A stretch of 64,000 nucleotides of DNA from Hawksworthiomyces lignivorus (Eukaryota > Ascomycota > Sordariomycetes > Ophiostomatales > Ophiostomataceae), in NCBI GenBank assembly GCA_002917075.1, contig NTMA01000131.1:32807-96806 (forward strand), read 5' to 3'. Below are positions 1 to 11,187 of this stretch, piece by piece; within the stretch, counting starts at the first letter, position 1; each line of letters begins with the position of its first letter. Under the pieces are notes generated by a model. The model did not search any database. It saw only the letters and a program-made list of their open reading frames with translations, and was not told the DNA's origin. Made by a program: the position numbers and the translations under genes.

Positions 1-3000
1 CCACCTCCTTCGTCGTCAATTGATTTTCTTTCTTTCTTCTCTCTTCAACCATATTCTCTTCAGAAAAAGACATTTTTGTCTTCTTTCGACAGTGTAGGCC
101 TTTGGTATTGTTTCAACCAGCGCACTCTTCCCTTTGAAGCGAGCCGAAAGGGCGCCATCGCTATCTGGGCGAGCGTTTTCACCGCTCTTGGTCAACACTT
201 TACGCAATCTATTTTCCAGTACGAGCAGTACCATGTCTCAAGGACTTATTCACCTCTGCTGAATACTGTACGTTGATGGACTTCTATTTCTCTAGTAGAA
301 GCAGCTATGTTAGCTTTGGTCTTTCGCTGAAGACATTCTCCTTGCCACTTCGCCGCAAGATGCTCATACGAAATTGGCTTCTGCCTTTGTACGTAGGAAG
401 GGGCTTCTTCATGGCCCTAGGCTGTACGAATTATAGGGGTTGTGAGCTATGTCTTTCCTCCAAGAGCCGATGCCCACAACTTTTGAACCCTAATCTGCTT
501 TCTGGCGCGCGTATAAAATCAGCCAGCAATCTCTCGTGAACGAGCCTCTCATCTCCTTCTTACCGGTGGAATCATGTGCTATCCGATTATCTTCGATGCT
601 ATTTTAGCTTGCTAGATATTATTTTTCATAGCCGCCGTAAGGCACTGGATGCTTGCCCTGCCCACGAGCATGCTGTCAGTGCTCCATGGCAAAGGTGACG
701 ATTTGTTTTATGACAAAAACCCTATCGAGGGGAGGCCTCCCTGAAAATGAGACTGCAAATGTCCTCTGCGTCTATATCCAATTTGGCATTTCACTTTTGC
801 TAATTTCCCTGTGGCTCTCTTTGCTTGCAACGCGGTAAGCGAGCAGAAGACTTGCGGCAGTGGAGTTCTCTTGACATGAGTATGTCAGATGTGCAACGTC
901 TTCGTATACTGCATTGGCCTGCCAGTGCATTCGCAAAATAAAAATGAAATATGCTCCCGTGGCATGTAGTGGTGAGGATTATGTACTCCTTGATGGCATT
1001 CGGCGACGACAGTGTGCGTTGAAATTTAGCCCCTGAAAATCAAAACAACAGCAGCGCAGATATTTTCCACATCCTTACCCAACTCTTTCTCTCTTATTAT
1101 CAATGGCTTTATTCCAGCACACTTTATTCATAGCGAAATCCAATCGATGAAGCTGTTCAGAGTTGTAGGAAAAGAGTCGCATAGGCTTGGTGTAGCTCTA
1201 TCAGAGCACGACCTGATCGCTCGTAAATTCCGTCTCGATTTCCCTTTGATTTTTTTATCACCTCTCTACTACGGTCACCTTGCTTTTCTAAAATATTTAA
1301 CGTGTCTATAAAAAGACTATTAGAAAAATTTACTCCTAGATATGGAGTGGATATACCCTTTTGTATGGCTCGTCCAATTGAGCTTGCCTCGCTCTTGGAT
1401 TGTCTACCGGGCTACAAACAACGATTTCGATTCATAAAGGGAATGACTAGCTTGCCACTGATCTTCAGTGACATTTCCATTGCAGTTTCCACGTTGTGGT
1501 GTTGCCAAAGATAGACGCTGTTTGGCTCTGCATGCCTTCCAGCTTCTGCCAACAAATCCTACCGCCGTGTCAGCTCCGGCCGGTTGGCCTAGTTGCATTA
1601 CAAAGAGACCCTGCTTGGAGAACGGTGTTGAAGACTGAGACTTAGCTGTGCGCGTAGCTCGGAAATGGCTTGCACTGCTAATTCATCCACTCCTAGACGC
1701 TTCCGTATCTCGCGGCCCTCGGTTGCAGACCACAGCACAGAGAGTGTGCTAGGAGATTCTTCCCCCATACCCATTGCATTAGTTTATGTCGGCTCTCAAT
1801 GTCTTCTTTTGTAGCCATCGTTCGAGTAACGTATATTCGCCATCCAGTGCCACTTCATCCGACGACTGCTGTGCGTGTTGCCGTGCTTCATGGCTAGAAC
1901 GTCCTAGAACAAGACCTCTCCATGGTCACTGCTGCTGGGGGCAATGTTGTCATAGTCGCCGCCAGCCAAATTGGTAACAGTGCAACCGACTTTCGCCTTT
2001 ATAGTCTGCCGAGGCTCTTTGATCCTCTAGAGGTGTGGCGCCTCGCGTGCCTCCGCTGTTGTATTGCAACTGGTGCCCTTGGCCGTGCATTGCTGGTCCT
2101 CGTATATCCAGCCACCAACACTCCACTTGACACAGGTGCAAAGTATTTCCATTTAAAGCTGGTCCAGCCGAATCAGAAGAACAGGAAAGACGTACTCTAT
2201 TGGCAGAGCAATAGAAAACTGCGGCTGGTTGGCCATGCGCAGCCCGTGGATGGCCAAGCTGGGCAAAGGCCTTTGTCATGCTCTAAATATCCGTTGATAA
2301 AAATTAGCTAGATGCAGTCGCTGCGCATAGGGGACAAATTTCTTTTGATGTTTAGATTTTGTTGTTTACTTAGTCGTTTGCCGTCAATGACAAAGGCTTG
2401 GTATTTGTGTCAACGCCTAGGAACGCGCTGTTTCGACATGTTTCAATCATATCCCACAAGGCCAATGCTATCATGTATGCCAATCGATGACAGTCGTGTC
2501 AATTCTGCATATCTGCGCTTCAAAGGCGGAATTGTTGCTGCTCGTCTATCGTTTGGCCGCGCAATGAACTAAATTCTCCAGGAGTCGCCTTGTCGAAAGG
2601 CCAGCGGCGCTGTTCTGCCCGAGCGCTCTCGCGTCCGCCTTAGATTCTGTGATTTTATTTTTGACTCCCAATTTGTCCGCGGCTACGTCAGGTCATCATG
2701 TCTTCATCGACAACTTCATCTTGTATCGCAGCTCTCATGTTCGTCAGAACGTTTGGTATGGGCAAGAGAATACTTTTGTCTTTTGTTAACTACTACCTCT
2801 TTATTTTATTTTTATTTTTATTTTCGGCTTCACTAAAGATACCTCTTGCCTGTCATGGTCTGAATGTAAGAAATGGAAAGTGTCTGCCTACACTGGAGAG
2901 AACGGCTCCCCAAGAGCATTTCTCTTCTCGCGCCTCCCAAGGAGCGCGTCTGTGACTGTGAAATGCCGACACTTGCCTTCAAAATCTATTTCTGGGACAA

Positions 3001-4271
3001 GATGAACGGCCTCTACAGGCGAGCAGAAAATAGATTGCGCCCAGCAACTTCCACTAAATCATGTCTCGTGCCTTTGTACCAGGCTACAAGGGGGCCGGTA
3101 CACTGTCATAGAGAGCGATCAAATGCGAAAAGATTTTACGAGAGTTCCACTTCACGCCGACGTTTGTCGAGAATACTGCAACTTCAAGCCGCCATTACGG
3201 CCTTTTCATATTTTCTGTGATGCATTTTACTGCCGCATACCGAAGCCGGGACGCAGCAGCGCATGCCTATTCCAAATGGCTTGGTCTTCGTTGACATCTG
3301 TCGGTTGTGGTGCCTCACAGCGGAGTCGTCTCTTCCAGCACTTGATAGTATCATTTGCCATATTAGAGAATCGCCTGCTCCCAGTCTGCTACGCCCTATA
3401 CGGGCAATCTTAGTGTGACGTGAGTTTCACATTGCTCTCCTTCGATGAAGTTGTTTACGGGCACAAACATCTGCATATATACTGTAAACAAGTAACTCAA
3501 AGACATCAAAGACGGGAAATCACAAAAAAGCTCTGTTCCGTTCGTGAGAGACATGGAGAATTAAGATGCGCCGGCAGAGACGGGAAGCAATATGATGTAT
3601 TTGGACGGTACCAACTACGTCATCTGCAGAATGCCACTATACGTACACATGGAGAACGGGATGAAGAAAAAAAGTCAGGAATGCGAATTGAAAGAGAATC
3701 GATGAAGTGATCTCGCAGAAAGCATAGCCGGACGTAGGCAGCATCAATTCGGCGTCAATTGAGCGTTAATCAACATTAATTCGTGCAGACATGGCGAGTT
3801 AAATGTAAATAACTGAATGGGTTCTACCCATAATTTTAAACATCATATGCATCTTACTAGACCAAAACTGCACGTCATCAACGTAATCAGGTACTGGCTG
3901 GCCTGCCGTCCGCAGTCGGCGAGATGAGAATGGCGAAAGCAGCTCCTTTATAAGAAGGGAAAAGAAACACATTGGTCTAGGTAATAAAATCAAAGGCGTT
4001 GAGGAAGTCCTGTTAAATAAGCAATGCTCTGCAGCAATGCAGATGTCTTTGGGCGAGTTGTGGTTGTTGATGCCAAAAATGAACTCAAGGTCCTCAAACT
4101 GACACTAACGCTCTATTTAAGGACGGCTCGACGTGCGCAAGTGACCCGCGCTGACCTCAAAGATGAAAAAACTCGTAATATGCAGCGCAGACATCGCTTT
4201 CCTCCGGCGGTAGCACTGCCAAATCCAACGGTCTCTTTTGTCTTTAAAATTCCCCGCCTCTGCTGCTTTCC
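1..4271. other. Gene-poor stretch, no gene recognised
   Basis: Only short overlapping reading frames are present, none longer than about 170 codons. They lack family motifs, a GC-rich third position like the neighbouring genes, or a plausible exon series. A TATA-like motif occurs near 509-515 but no recognisable gene follows it. The base composition is visibly less GC-rich than the coding blocks further right. It may be ordinary intergenic DNA or a decayed region; no transposase or reverse transcriptase remnant was recognised. Confidence 0.55.
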
Positions 4272-5132
4272 TCATATGTCTACTACGATAGGCGCATTCC
4301 GTAGTTCGTTGCGCAACCCGCCCACGACCGCTGCGTTGACAAACGTCGTGATTTTCGCTTGTGGTCGTATTCCCAGCATTCTTAGCAGCACCCTCCTCAC
4401 CTTCTCCCACACCACCAGCAACCCCATCCACGCCAGCCCCGCCCACCCGGCCCATCCCATCACCGCCGCGTCGTGCAGCCACTGCACCTCGTCCATCTCC
4501 ACGTCTTCTCGCCCGTACGCTGCGTGGATGTGACCGAACACACATAGCCGGGGCCGCAGCCGTGCCACCTGCTCCGTCTGGTACGCGCAACCGGCCCGGT
4601 ACCAGTCACGCTGGTCGGGGTGCAGCTTGGGCGGGCCGTGGGTGACGAGGATGTCGGGGGGACGGGACGCAGAGAACGCTCCGAGGCGGTCAGCCCAGTG
4701 CGTGTCGCACTCGGGGCGGTACTGGAAGGCGGAGACGCCGTACACGGGGGTCCAGGGGGAGCCATAGATCGTGACGGATCGAGAGCCGACAGTAACAGTC
4801 ACATGCCGGTCCTCTAGGTACGTAATGTCGCCCCACTCCAGATCCTTTTTGGTTTTCGCCTGCCCATAGCGCCGCTCCGGATGCTTCGCTAGAAAGGCAT
4901 CGTCTAGCAGCACGTCGTGGTTGCCAGCAACCAGGATCTTGTGCTGGTGCGGCTGCACCGCCAGCCACGACAGACCCGCCTGCACTTCGTCAAACGAGCC
5001 TGTCTCGGTCAGGTCGCCCGCGTGGATGAGTACGTCACCAGCTGGGCCAGACAGTATCACCACGAAACTAACGTACAGTATCTGCAAAACCGTGTAGATC
5101 CGGAATATCAAAGGCTGCACGGCGGTCGTCAC
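4272..5132 (-). CDS. Calcineurin-like metallophosphoesterase (5' end unresolved)
   Basis: This is a single-domain metallophosphoesterase of the small fungal/animal MPPED (UPF0046-like) type, predicted to hydrolyse a phosphodiester or phosphomonoester with two bound metals; the substrate is unknown. In reading order the sequence shows the GD block (HAGDLTE), the GNHD block, a conserved LVTHGPP histidine, and the GHIH metal site in FGHIHAAYGRE. The C-terminus ends at a TGA/TAA-type stop at 4272-4274 after a hydrophobic, possibly membrane-associated segment. The 5' end is unclear. The frame carrying the GD block has no ATG before its upstream stop near 5175, and the expected first motif D-x-H is missing from it. 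A D-L-H triplet (codons at 5092-5100, within IPDLHG) lies in the adjacent frame. A very short intron (about 5042-5072) would join the two frames, and at least one further upstream exon is needed. A frameshifted, inactive copy is also possible. Confidence 0.8.
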   Translation of the reverse strand: MTTAVQPLIFRIYTVLQILYVSFVVILSGPAGDVLIHAGDLTETGSFDEVQAGLSWLAVQPHQHKILVAGNHDVLLDDAFLAKHPERRYGQAKTKKDLEWGDITYLEDRHVTVTVGSRSVTIYGSPWTPVYGVSAFQYRPECDTHWADRLGAFSASRPPDILVTHGPPKLHPDQRDWYRAGCAYQTEQVARLRPRLCVFGHIHAAYGREDVEMDEVQWLHDAAVMGWAGWAGLAWMGLLVVWEKVRRVLLRMLGIRPQAKITTFVNAAVVGGLRNELRNAPIVVDI

Positions 5133-5374
5133 GCGATTGTATAAACTTGTTTTGGAGACGAAAAGCCGGTGTTATATTTGCGTTTCGTTGGCTAGCTGCT
5201 GCAGTTGTATTGTATTGTTAGGCACGGTTTGCCATAGACTAGCTAGAAAAGAAGGGAGAGCTCAATCATTCTTGCTAGTCAAGGAAAAGTATGTGGAGAT
5301 GGTTCGTGTACTTTGGAATGCTAGGAGAAACTGTACCAAATTGTATCAAATATGACATGGACACATTATATAGT

Positions 5375-6070
5375 TCAAGTGAAAGAGATGTGTGGCGTCC
5401 ATAGCAGGATGTTCTTCGTCAAGAATTCCGGACTAGCTCGACCGTCATCCTTGCTGTTAAGTATCTCCCTATTTTCTGTCGGAACAGACAATGTCTCTGC
5501 TAATGGTGGGACATTTTGGGCCCATTCTGGAGCTCTTTCGTACGCACGTAGATGGTCAGGGCGATTCCTTGCCTCTTCCGCCTCTTCCGGGGTAATCAAA
5601 GACGGCATATCGCGGCTTAGCCCTAGTTTGATCCTTTCATTGAACGACCGAACTAGCAAAAATGTACAGCCAGCAAGAAATGCATATCGCTCAGGGTCGT
5701 CGTCCTGAGGATCCGGAATGTCGTGAACTGCCCAGGACTTTTGCCGCCAAAAATACTCCAGTTGATTTCTGTAGCTGATCATCTTGTCGAGGAGAAAAAA
5801 TTCATAAAGCCTGTAGAGCGAATACAATGGCTTATCGTCGAATTCGCCCTGTGGTGCGGAAAACTTGATGGCTGAGAGCTTGGCCCAGTATTCCTCACGA
5901 TGCTCCAGGATGGCACGGGGAGAAGGCGGGGGGAAGACAGGGTAGTCTTCTGGCTTCGGAGTATACGTGTCATCGTTGTTATCCGGGTCCGAGACGGAAG
6001 GGGATGTCCGGTGATTGCGTAACCAAACCCAGGGCCATTTTATGTTCTTAAAACAGAGTAGACTGGGCAT
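5375..6070 (-). CDS. Hypothetical protein, 231 residues
   Basis: This uninterrupted frame starts at an ATG at 6068-6070 and ends with TGA at 5375-5377. I do not recognise the family. The protein is soluble-looking, rich in charged and aromatic residues, with a short tryptophan-rich N-terminus (WPWVWLRN), a proline-rich stretch around residues 36-52, and a central region (PLYSLYRLYEFFLLDKMISY) that reads as amphipathic helix. There is no clear signal peptide or membrane segment. Third-position GC is moderate, lower than in the big genes to the right but without the stop-codon density of true intergenic DNA. It lies on the same strand as the phosphoesterase, about 240 bp upstream of it. It could be a lineage-restricted fungal protein. 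Confidence 0.6.
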   Translation of the reverse strand: MPSLLCFKNIKWPWVWLRNHRTSPSVSDPDNNDDTYTPKPEDYPVFPPPSPRAILEHREEYWAKLSAIKFSAPQGEFDDKPLYSLYRLYEFFLLDKMISYRNQLEYFWRQKSWAVHDIPDPQDDDPERYAFLAGCTFLLVRSFNERIKLGLSRDMPSLITPEEAEEARNRPDHLRAYERAPEWAQNVPPLAETLSVPTENREILNSKDDGRASPEFLTKNILLWTPHISFT

Positions 6071-6673
6071 ATTTGATGACGTCGTTATCGTCTCCAGGAC
6101 TGTGGGCTTAGGGGAAGTTGGTGATTGTCAAGTCAACTCGTGATCTTTTTTTCTCCAACAACGTGAAGGATGGTATTGGCTCCTCTTACACCAGTCCCCC
6201 TCTTTCCCTCCACCGGCCCTCCTTCATATACGTGACATTTTTTTATTACCTAATTACCCAATTAGGCCACATCGAAGTCAAATTTTCGTAATGTGAATAG
6301 GGGTAATTTATATACACATTGCTAACAAAAGCAACAATACTACGAAAATGGCCTTTTCACTGCCCTCACCGTAGTCCTCCCTGCCTCCTGAATCGTCTCT
6401 ACCTCTTTGAAAAGCTCGTCCCTCCTCCTGAAGTCGACTACGACTCTTGTGATAGTCTTCTATAAGCAATTAATGTTACGACGGGCGTGAGGGTTTGCCA
6501 ATTACACCAATAACCCTAAAAAGATCACCAATGTCAATACAACGTGTTGACATTCCCTCACACTAGCGTATATTAAGTCCATACAGGTTCTCAAGCCTAT
6601 ACGTTATAACACTCGTTCATTTTCTCTTTTATATCTATATCTTTATTTTAATATGTCTTGTTTTCTATTTTCT

Positions 6674-6734
6674 GTTAAAGGGGAAAAATATCAAGTGTAC
6701 TTGTGTTCGTTTAACGATACATTTCCCCTTTAAC
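6674..6734. repeat. Imperfect inverted repeat, 19-bp arms
   Basis: The left arm is 6674-6692 and the right arm is 6716-6734. Comparing one with the reverse complement of the other gives 17 of 19 identical positions, including a perfect outer 13 bp (GTTAAAGGGGAAA). The spacer is 23 bp. It could form a hairpin in DNA or RNA. It is not next to a gene end that would make it an obvious terminator. Confidence 0.75.
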
Positions 6735-7052
6735 GTATGTACTTAACGAGGGTGCTTTCCCCCGTGGCGTAGTGGTTAGGCGTTGGGTGAACTTCTCATG
6801 GAAAGACAGAGAAAGGTACAGCGAGACTGAGCATCTCTCGCAAACACATGCAGACAGCGGGATAAATCGGTTGTGTAATTGGATCTCATAGGGCTGACGT
6901 TGCTTGGAAACTCTCAGTCGTTTGCACCTTGGACCGGTTTCAGCTGTACGTCGGCCAAGGGCCAACCATCTTTTTTTGATGCCGCACCAGCAGCGGGTGG
7001 AATGCAGGCGAAGTTGGTAAGGCAGCCAGAATTGGCAGCTGATATTGGCTGG

Positions 7053-7108
7053 GCACCACTGAATAGGCACCACTGAATGGGCACCGGTGAACAGGCGCCA
7101 CTGAAAAG
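7053..7108. repeat. Tandem repeat, four 14-bp units
   Basis: Four consecutive 14-bp units start at 7053, 7067, 7081 and 7095. The consensus is GCACCACTGAATAG; units differ from it by one to four bases. The array lies outside any supported gene. Confidence 0.85.
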
Positions 7109-7974
7109 GGCACATATGTCGCATCAATGGTGCCTGACCTGGAACCAGAGGGCGGTGTAAAGTGGCAATATGGGGGCAATATAGTAATGTGGACTCTGGA
7201 ATGGTCGCAGCGGCGTCGGTCACATGACGCTTCCTTTCCGAAACAGGAAACAGGCACAAACGCGTAAGTAACGAGGGGGTAACGACCCTTCCCCCCCAAG
7301 TGTTGGGGGCAAGGGCTGATACCGCTGAAGGAAGGGGCGATCGCCCTGGGTGTTTCCAAAACAACCCTACGACTATCCGTGCTGGGAAGGCCAGGCCAGC
7401 CATCCACTATCTATGCAGATACGTATACTGCTCTAACTAGGTAAGATACTCTATGCTTCTAATAATATGTACGTACCCATCACTATTGGATTCGTATAGC
7501 GCATACGTCGACCACCAGGCATCACCGTTTTTTGGCTGCTCAACAAAATCAAACCAACTTCACGAATTCTTTCCCCTTGTTTCTACCTCCTGCATCTCCA
7601 ACATCTGCACTCTGCACTCTGCAAACGCATCTCTTCCTTCTTCTATATACTTTATCGATTTCGGCGATCACCCAGCAAGCCTCTGCTGCTTTCCTGCGTC
7701 TTTACGATTTCCCTCATTTGGTCACAAGCCAAAGCCCCCCCCCAAAAAGAGGACAACTCAGCTCCACCGCCTCTCTTCCCCCGACGACATCCCACCGCCA
7801 ACCACGGCTAACTCGATCGGCGGGGATCTTCTATTGCTTCTCTCTCTTTTCCTAGTCTCTGAACTTCAGTGATATCGGACGGCTGCCCTTTCCCGTCGAC
7901 CGTTGATCATCCCTGAAAGCGCTGCGCGCTGTGTCTCCTAGGTTTCCGTTTCTGTCCTTTTCGATCCAGTCAAA

Positions 7975-10510
7975 ATGTCCGGAAGCTTGGTCACGCCGGG
8001 TGGCATTTCAGATCCGGCACTGATCCAGTGCGTATTTCCTCATCTGATTTGTTTGTCGTTGTTTTATTTTCGTTGCCGTTGTCGTCGTCGTCTTGCTTGG
8101 TCTCCGTGCTGTCATGTGCCTCCTCCACTAACCGTGCCCAATTCTCCCTTGTCGACAGGCTGGTCAATCGGCTCCAGGATGTGTTCGTGACCATCAACGT
8201 CAACAACCCAATCGACTTGCCCCAGATTGCCGTCGTCGGTAGTCAGTCGAGCGGAAAGAGTTCCGTTTTGGAAAATATCGTAGGCCGGGACTTGTACGTT
8301 GAATCTTACCTCCCCGCCCCTTTCTCTCCACCCCTGTTTTTTTTTTACCCCTCTGCTGCTCGCTTTTTTTTTTTTTTTTCAAAGGGCAGGCATGTGGGAT
8401 GAGGTGTGCAATAGGTTACTAATAAGGTGCCGCTTGGCGACGACAACAACAGTCTTCCTCGAGGTTCTGGAATTGTTACGCGGCGACCTCTCGTTCTCCA
8501 GCTCATCAACCGGCCTGCGGGATCGCATGCGAACGGCGTCAAGGAGGCGGTGGCCAACGGGGCCGGGCCAGACTCGGACAAGGTGGCCAACGCCGACGAA
8601 TGGGGCGAGTTCCTCCACATCCCCGGCCAGAAGTTCTACGACTTCAACAAGATCCGTGATGAGATCTCCCGCGAAACCGAGGCCAAGGTCGGCCGCAATG
8701 CCGGCATCTCCCCCGCCCCCATCAACCTGCGCATCTACTCACCTAACGTGCTCAACCTGACGCTCGTCGACTTGCCCGGTCTGACCAAGGTGCCCGTGGG
8801 CGACCAGCCGCGCGACATCGAGCGCCAGATCCGTGACATGGTCATGAAGTACATCCAGAAGCCCAACGCCATCATCCTCGCCGTCACCGCCGCCAACCAG
8901 GATCTGGCCAACTCGGACGGCCTGAAGCTGGCCCGCGAGGTCGACCCGGAGGGCCAGCGCACCATCGGCGTGCTGACCAAGGTCGACCTCATGGACGAGG
9001 GCACCGACGTCGTCGACATTTTGGCTGGCCGCATCATCCCGCTGCGCCTGGGCTACGTTCCCGTCGTCAACCGCGGCCAGCGCGACATTGACAACAAGAA
9101 GCCCATCCAGGTTGCCCTGGAGGCAGAGAAGAACTTCTTCGAGTCGCACAAGGCCTACCGGAACAAGAGCTCCTACTGCGGCACCCCCTACCTGGCGCGC
9201 AAGCTGAACCTGATCCTCCTGATGCACATCAAGCAGACCCTGCCCGACATCAAGGCCCGCATCGCCGGCTCGCTGCAGAAGTACTCGGCCGAGCTCGAGA
9301 GCCTGGGTCCGTCCATCCTCGGCAACAGCGCCAACGTCGTCCTCAACATCATCACCGAGTTCACGAACGAGTGGCGCACCGTGCTCGACGGCAACAACAC
9401 CGAGCTGTCTAGCACCGAGCTGTCCGGCGGCGCCCGTATTAGCTTCGTCTTCCACGAGCTCTACTCCAACGGCATCAAGGCCATCGACCCCTTCGACCAG
9501 GTCAAGGACGTCGACATCCGCACCATACTGTACAACTCGTCGGGCTCGTCGCCAGCCCTCTTCGTCGGCACCACTGCCTTTGAGCTGATCGTCAAGCAGC
9601 AGATCAAGCGCCTCGAGGAGCCCAGCCTCAAGTGCATCTCGCTCGTCTACGACGAGCTGGTGCGCATCCTGACCCAGTCCCTGGGCAAGTCCCTGTTCCG
9701 CCGCTACCCGGGCCTCAAGGAGAAGATCCACGCCGTCGTCATCAGCTTCTTCAAGAAGGCCATGGAGCCCACCAACAAGCTGGTGCGTGACCTCGTTAAC
9801 ATGGAGGCCTGCTACATCAACACGGGCCACCCCGACTTCCTCAATGGCCACCGCGCCATGGCCATTGTCAACGAGCGCCACAACCCGGCCAAGCCCGTCC
9901 AAGTTGACCCCAAGACCGGCAAGCCTCTGCCCGCCGCTGCCGCCACCCCGGGCCGCGCCGCCAGCCCCACCCTGATCGACGGCGCCGACAAGGAGAGCGG
10001 CTTCTTCGGCAGCTTCTTCGCCGCCAAGAACAAGAAGAAGGCCGCCGCCATGGAGGCCCCGCCGCCGACCCTGAAGGCGTCCGGCACGCTGTCCGAGCGG
10101 GAGAACATTGAGGTGGAGGTTATCAGTACGTGGTTCCTTTTTTTTTTTTTTGTTTTATTACATCGAGACAAAACGACTAACAAGCACTCCAGAGTTGCTG
10201 ATCCAGTCCTACTACAACATCGTCAAGCGCACCATGATCGACATGGTGCCCAAGGCCATCATGCTCAACCTTGTCCAGTATGGTCTTCCTTCACCTTTTA
10301 CCAGACGCCATTTGATTCTTGTTACTGACCACGTGCCACAGATTCACAAAAGACGAGATGCAGCGCGAGCTGCTCGAGAACATGTACCGGACGGACACGC
10401 TCGACGAGCTGCTGAAGGAGAGCGATTACACCGTGCGCCGGCGGAAGGAATGCCAGCAGATGGTGGAGGCGCTCTCCAAGGCCAGCGAGGTGGTCTCGCA
10501 GGTGCAGTAG
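7975..10510 (+). CDS. vps1: Vacuolar sorting dynamin GTPase Vps1
   Basis: This is a dynamin-superfamily large GTPase that drives membrane scission in Golgi-to-vacuole/endosome traffic and in peroxisome division. Five exons are joined at GT-AG sites: 7975-8027, 8159-8293, 8453-10125, 10193-10277 and 10342-10510. They encode 704 residues, the usual length for Vps1. The P-loop GSQSSGKSS begins near residue 45, DLPG is near 169 and TKVD near 238. The middle/stalk region follows, then a lysine- and alanine-rich variable insert (about residues 520-570), and a C-terminal GTPase effector domain starting near 600 and ending at the TAG at 10508-10510. There is no pleckstrin-homology domain or proline-rich tail, which separates it from animal dynamin and fits Vps1. 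The second and third introns contain long T runs. The gene is convergent with the downstream CoA-transferase-like gene. Confidence 0.97.
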
Positions 10511-11187
10511 ATTGCTCTTCCCTTCTGTCAGATATATGTCATGGAACGAACGATCTCGAGAGTCCCTCGAGACTATATAGAGAAGGACGGACAGATGGAC
10601 TGGTTTTTGCGCCTTGTTTTTACCTTTTTTTTTTGCAAAGGGTCTGTTCTGCTCTTTACTCTGTCATGTTTACGCTTACATTGTGGTCGGATGAACCGGG
10701 GTTGCCTTTCTGCTTCTGCTGGGGGTCTCACACATTTTGCCATGGGATATATGAAGTCGTCCTCCCCTCCCGTTTTGCCTCACTTCTGTGTTTTCTATCT
10801 CTCTCCCACCCTCATCTTCCCTCTCTAAACTCTCTTCTCGTCACAGCACCTTCATGCCCCTGTCTCACTTCCCAATTCCCCCACCCTGTCTCTTTCTCAA
10901 CGCACTTACATATATTAGATAAGATAACGTCCGTTACCCTCTTAATCCAAACTCGATACCAGCTTATTTCAAAATGTGTTCTTTTCCTTTATCCTAGATG
11001 GATGCCTGAAGCCAGAAGACGCGACGGTAGACAAAGAGGAGCGCTGGCTAGTGATTTTTGTTCAAGGTACGATGCAGTCAAATTTGGTGTATAACTTTGT
11101 ATGTTACAGTAGAAATTCTATATACGTTTTTCCACAAATTCTTTCCCCCTTCACCCCCTTTCCTCCCTCTTCGCCGGGACCCCTATT
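10511..11187. other. Convergent intergenic region (3' flanks)
   Basis: This region lies between the stop codons of vps1 and the CoA-transferase-like gene. It is pyrimidine-rich on the plus strand in parts and has no frame with recognisable content. It probably contains both 3' untranslated regions. Confidence 0.6.

Larger units (their letters stand above)
6071..7974. other. Intergenic region with repeats, leader of vps1
   Basis: No supported gene. The stretch holds an inverted repeat (6674-6734), a short tRNA A-box-like string near 6766-6780, and a 14-bp tandem repeat (7053-7108). Minus-strand frames between 6711 and 7407 have no recognisable motif. The last 400 bp, from about 7550, are pyrimidine-rich and look like promoter and leader for the following vps1 gene. 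Confidence 0.5.

Noticed and set aside
6766..6800. tRNA-like string TGGCGTAGTGGTTA
   Set aside because: It resembles a tRNA A box, but there is no B box (GGTTCGA type) at the right distance and no acceptor stem, so no tRNA gene can be folded.
6711..7407. Minus-strand frames of 230 and 155 codons
   Set aside because: They overlap each other in different frames, include the 14-bp tandem repeat, and show no recognisable domain.
8739..9902. A 387-codon open frame antisense to vps1
   Set aside because: It mirrors the vps1 coding exon and has Val/Asp/Gly-rich filler composition only.
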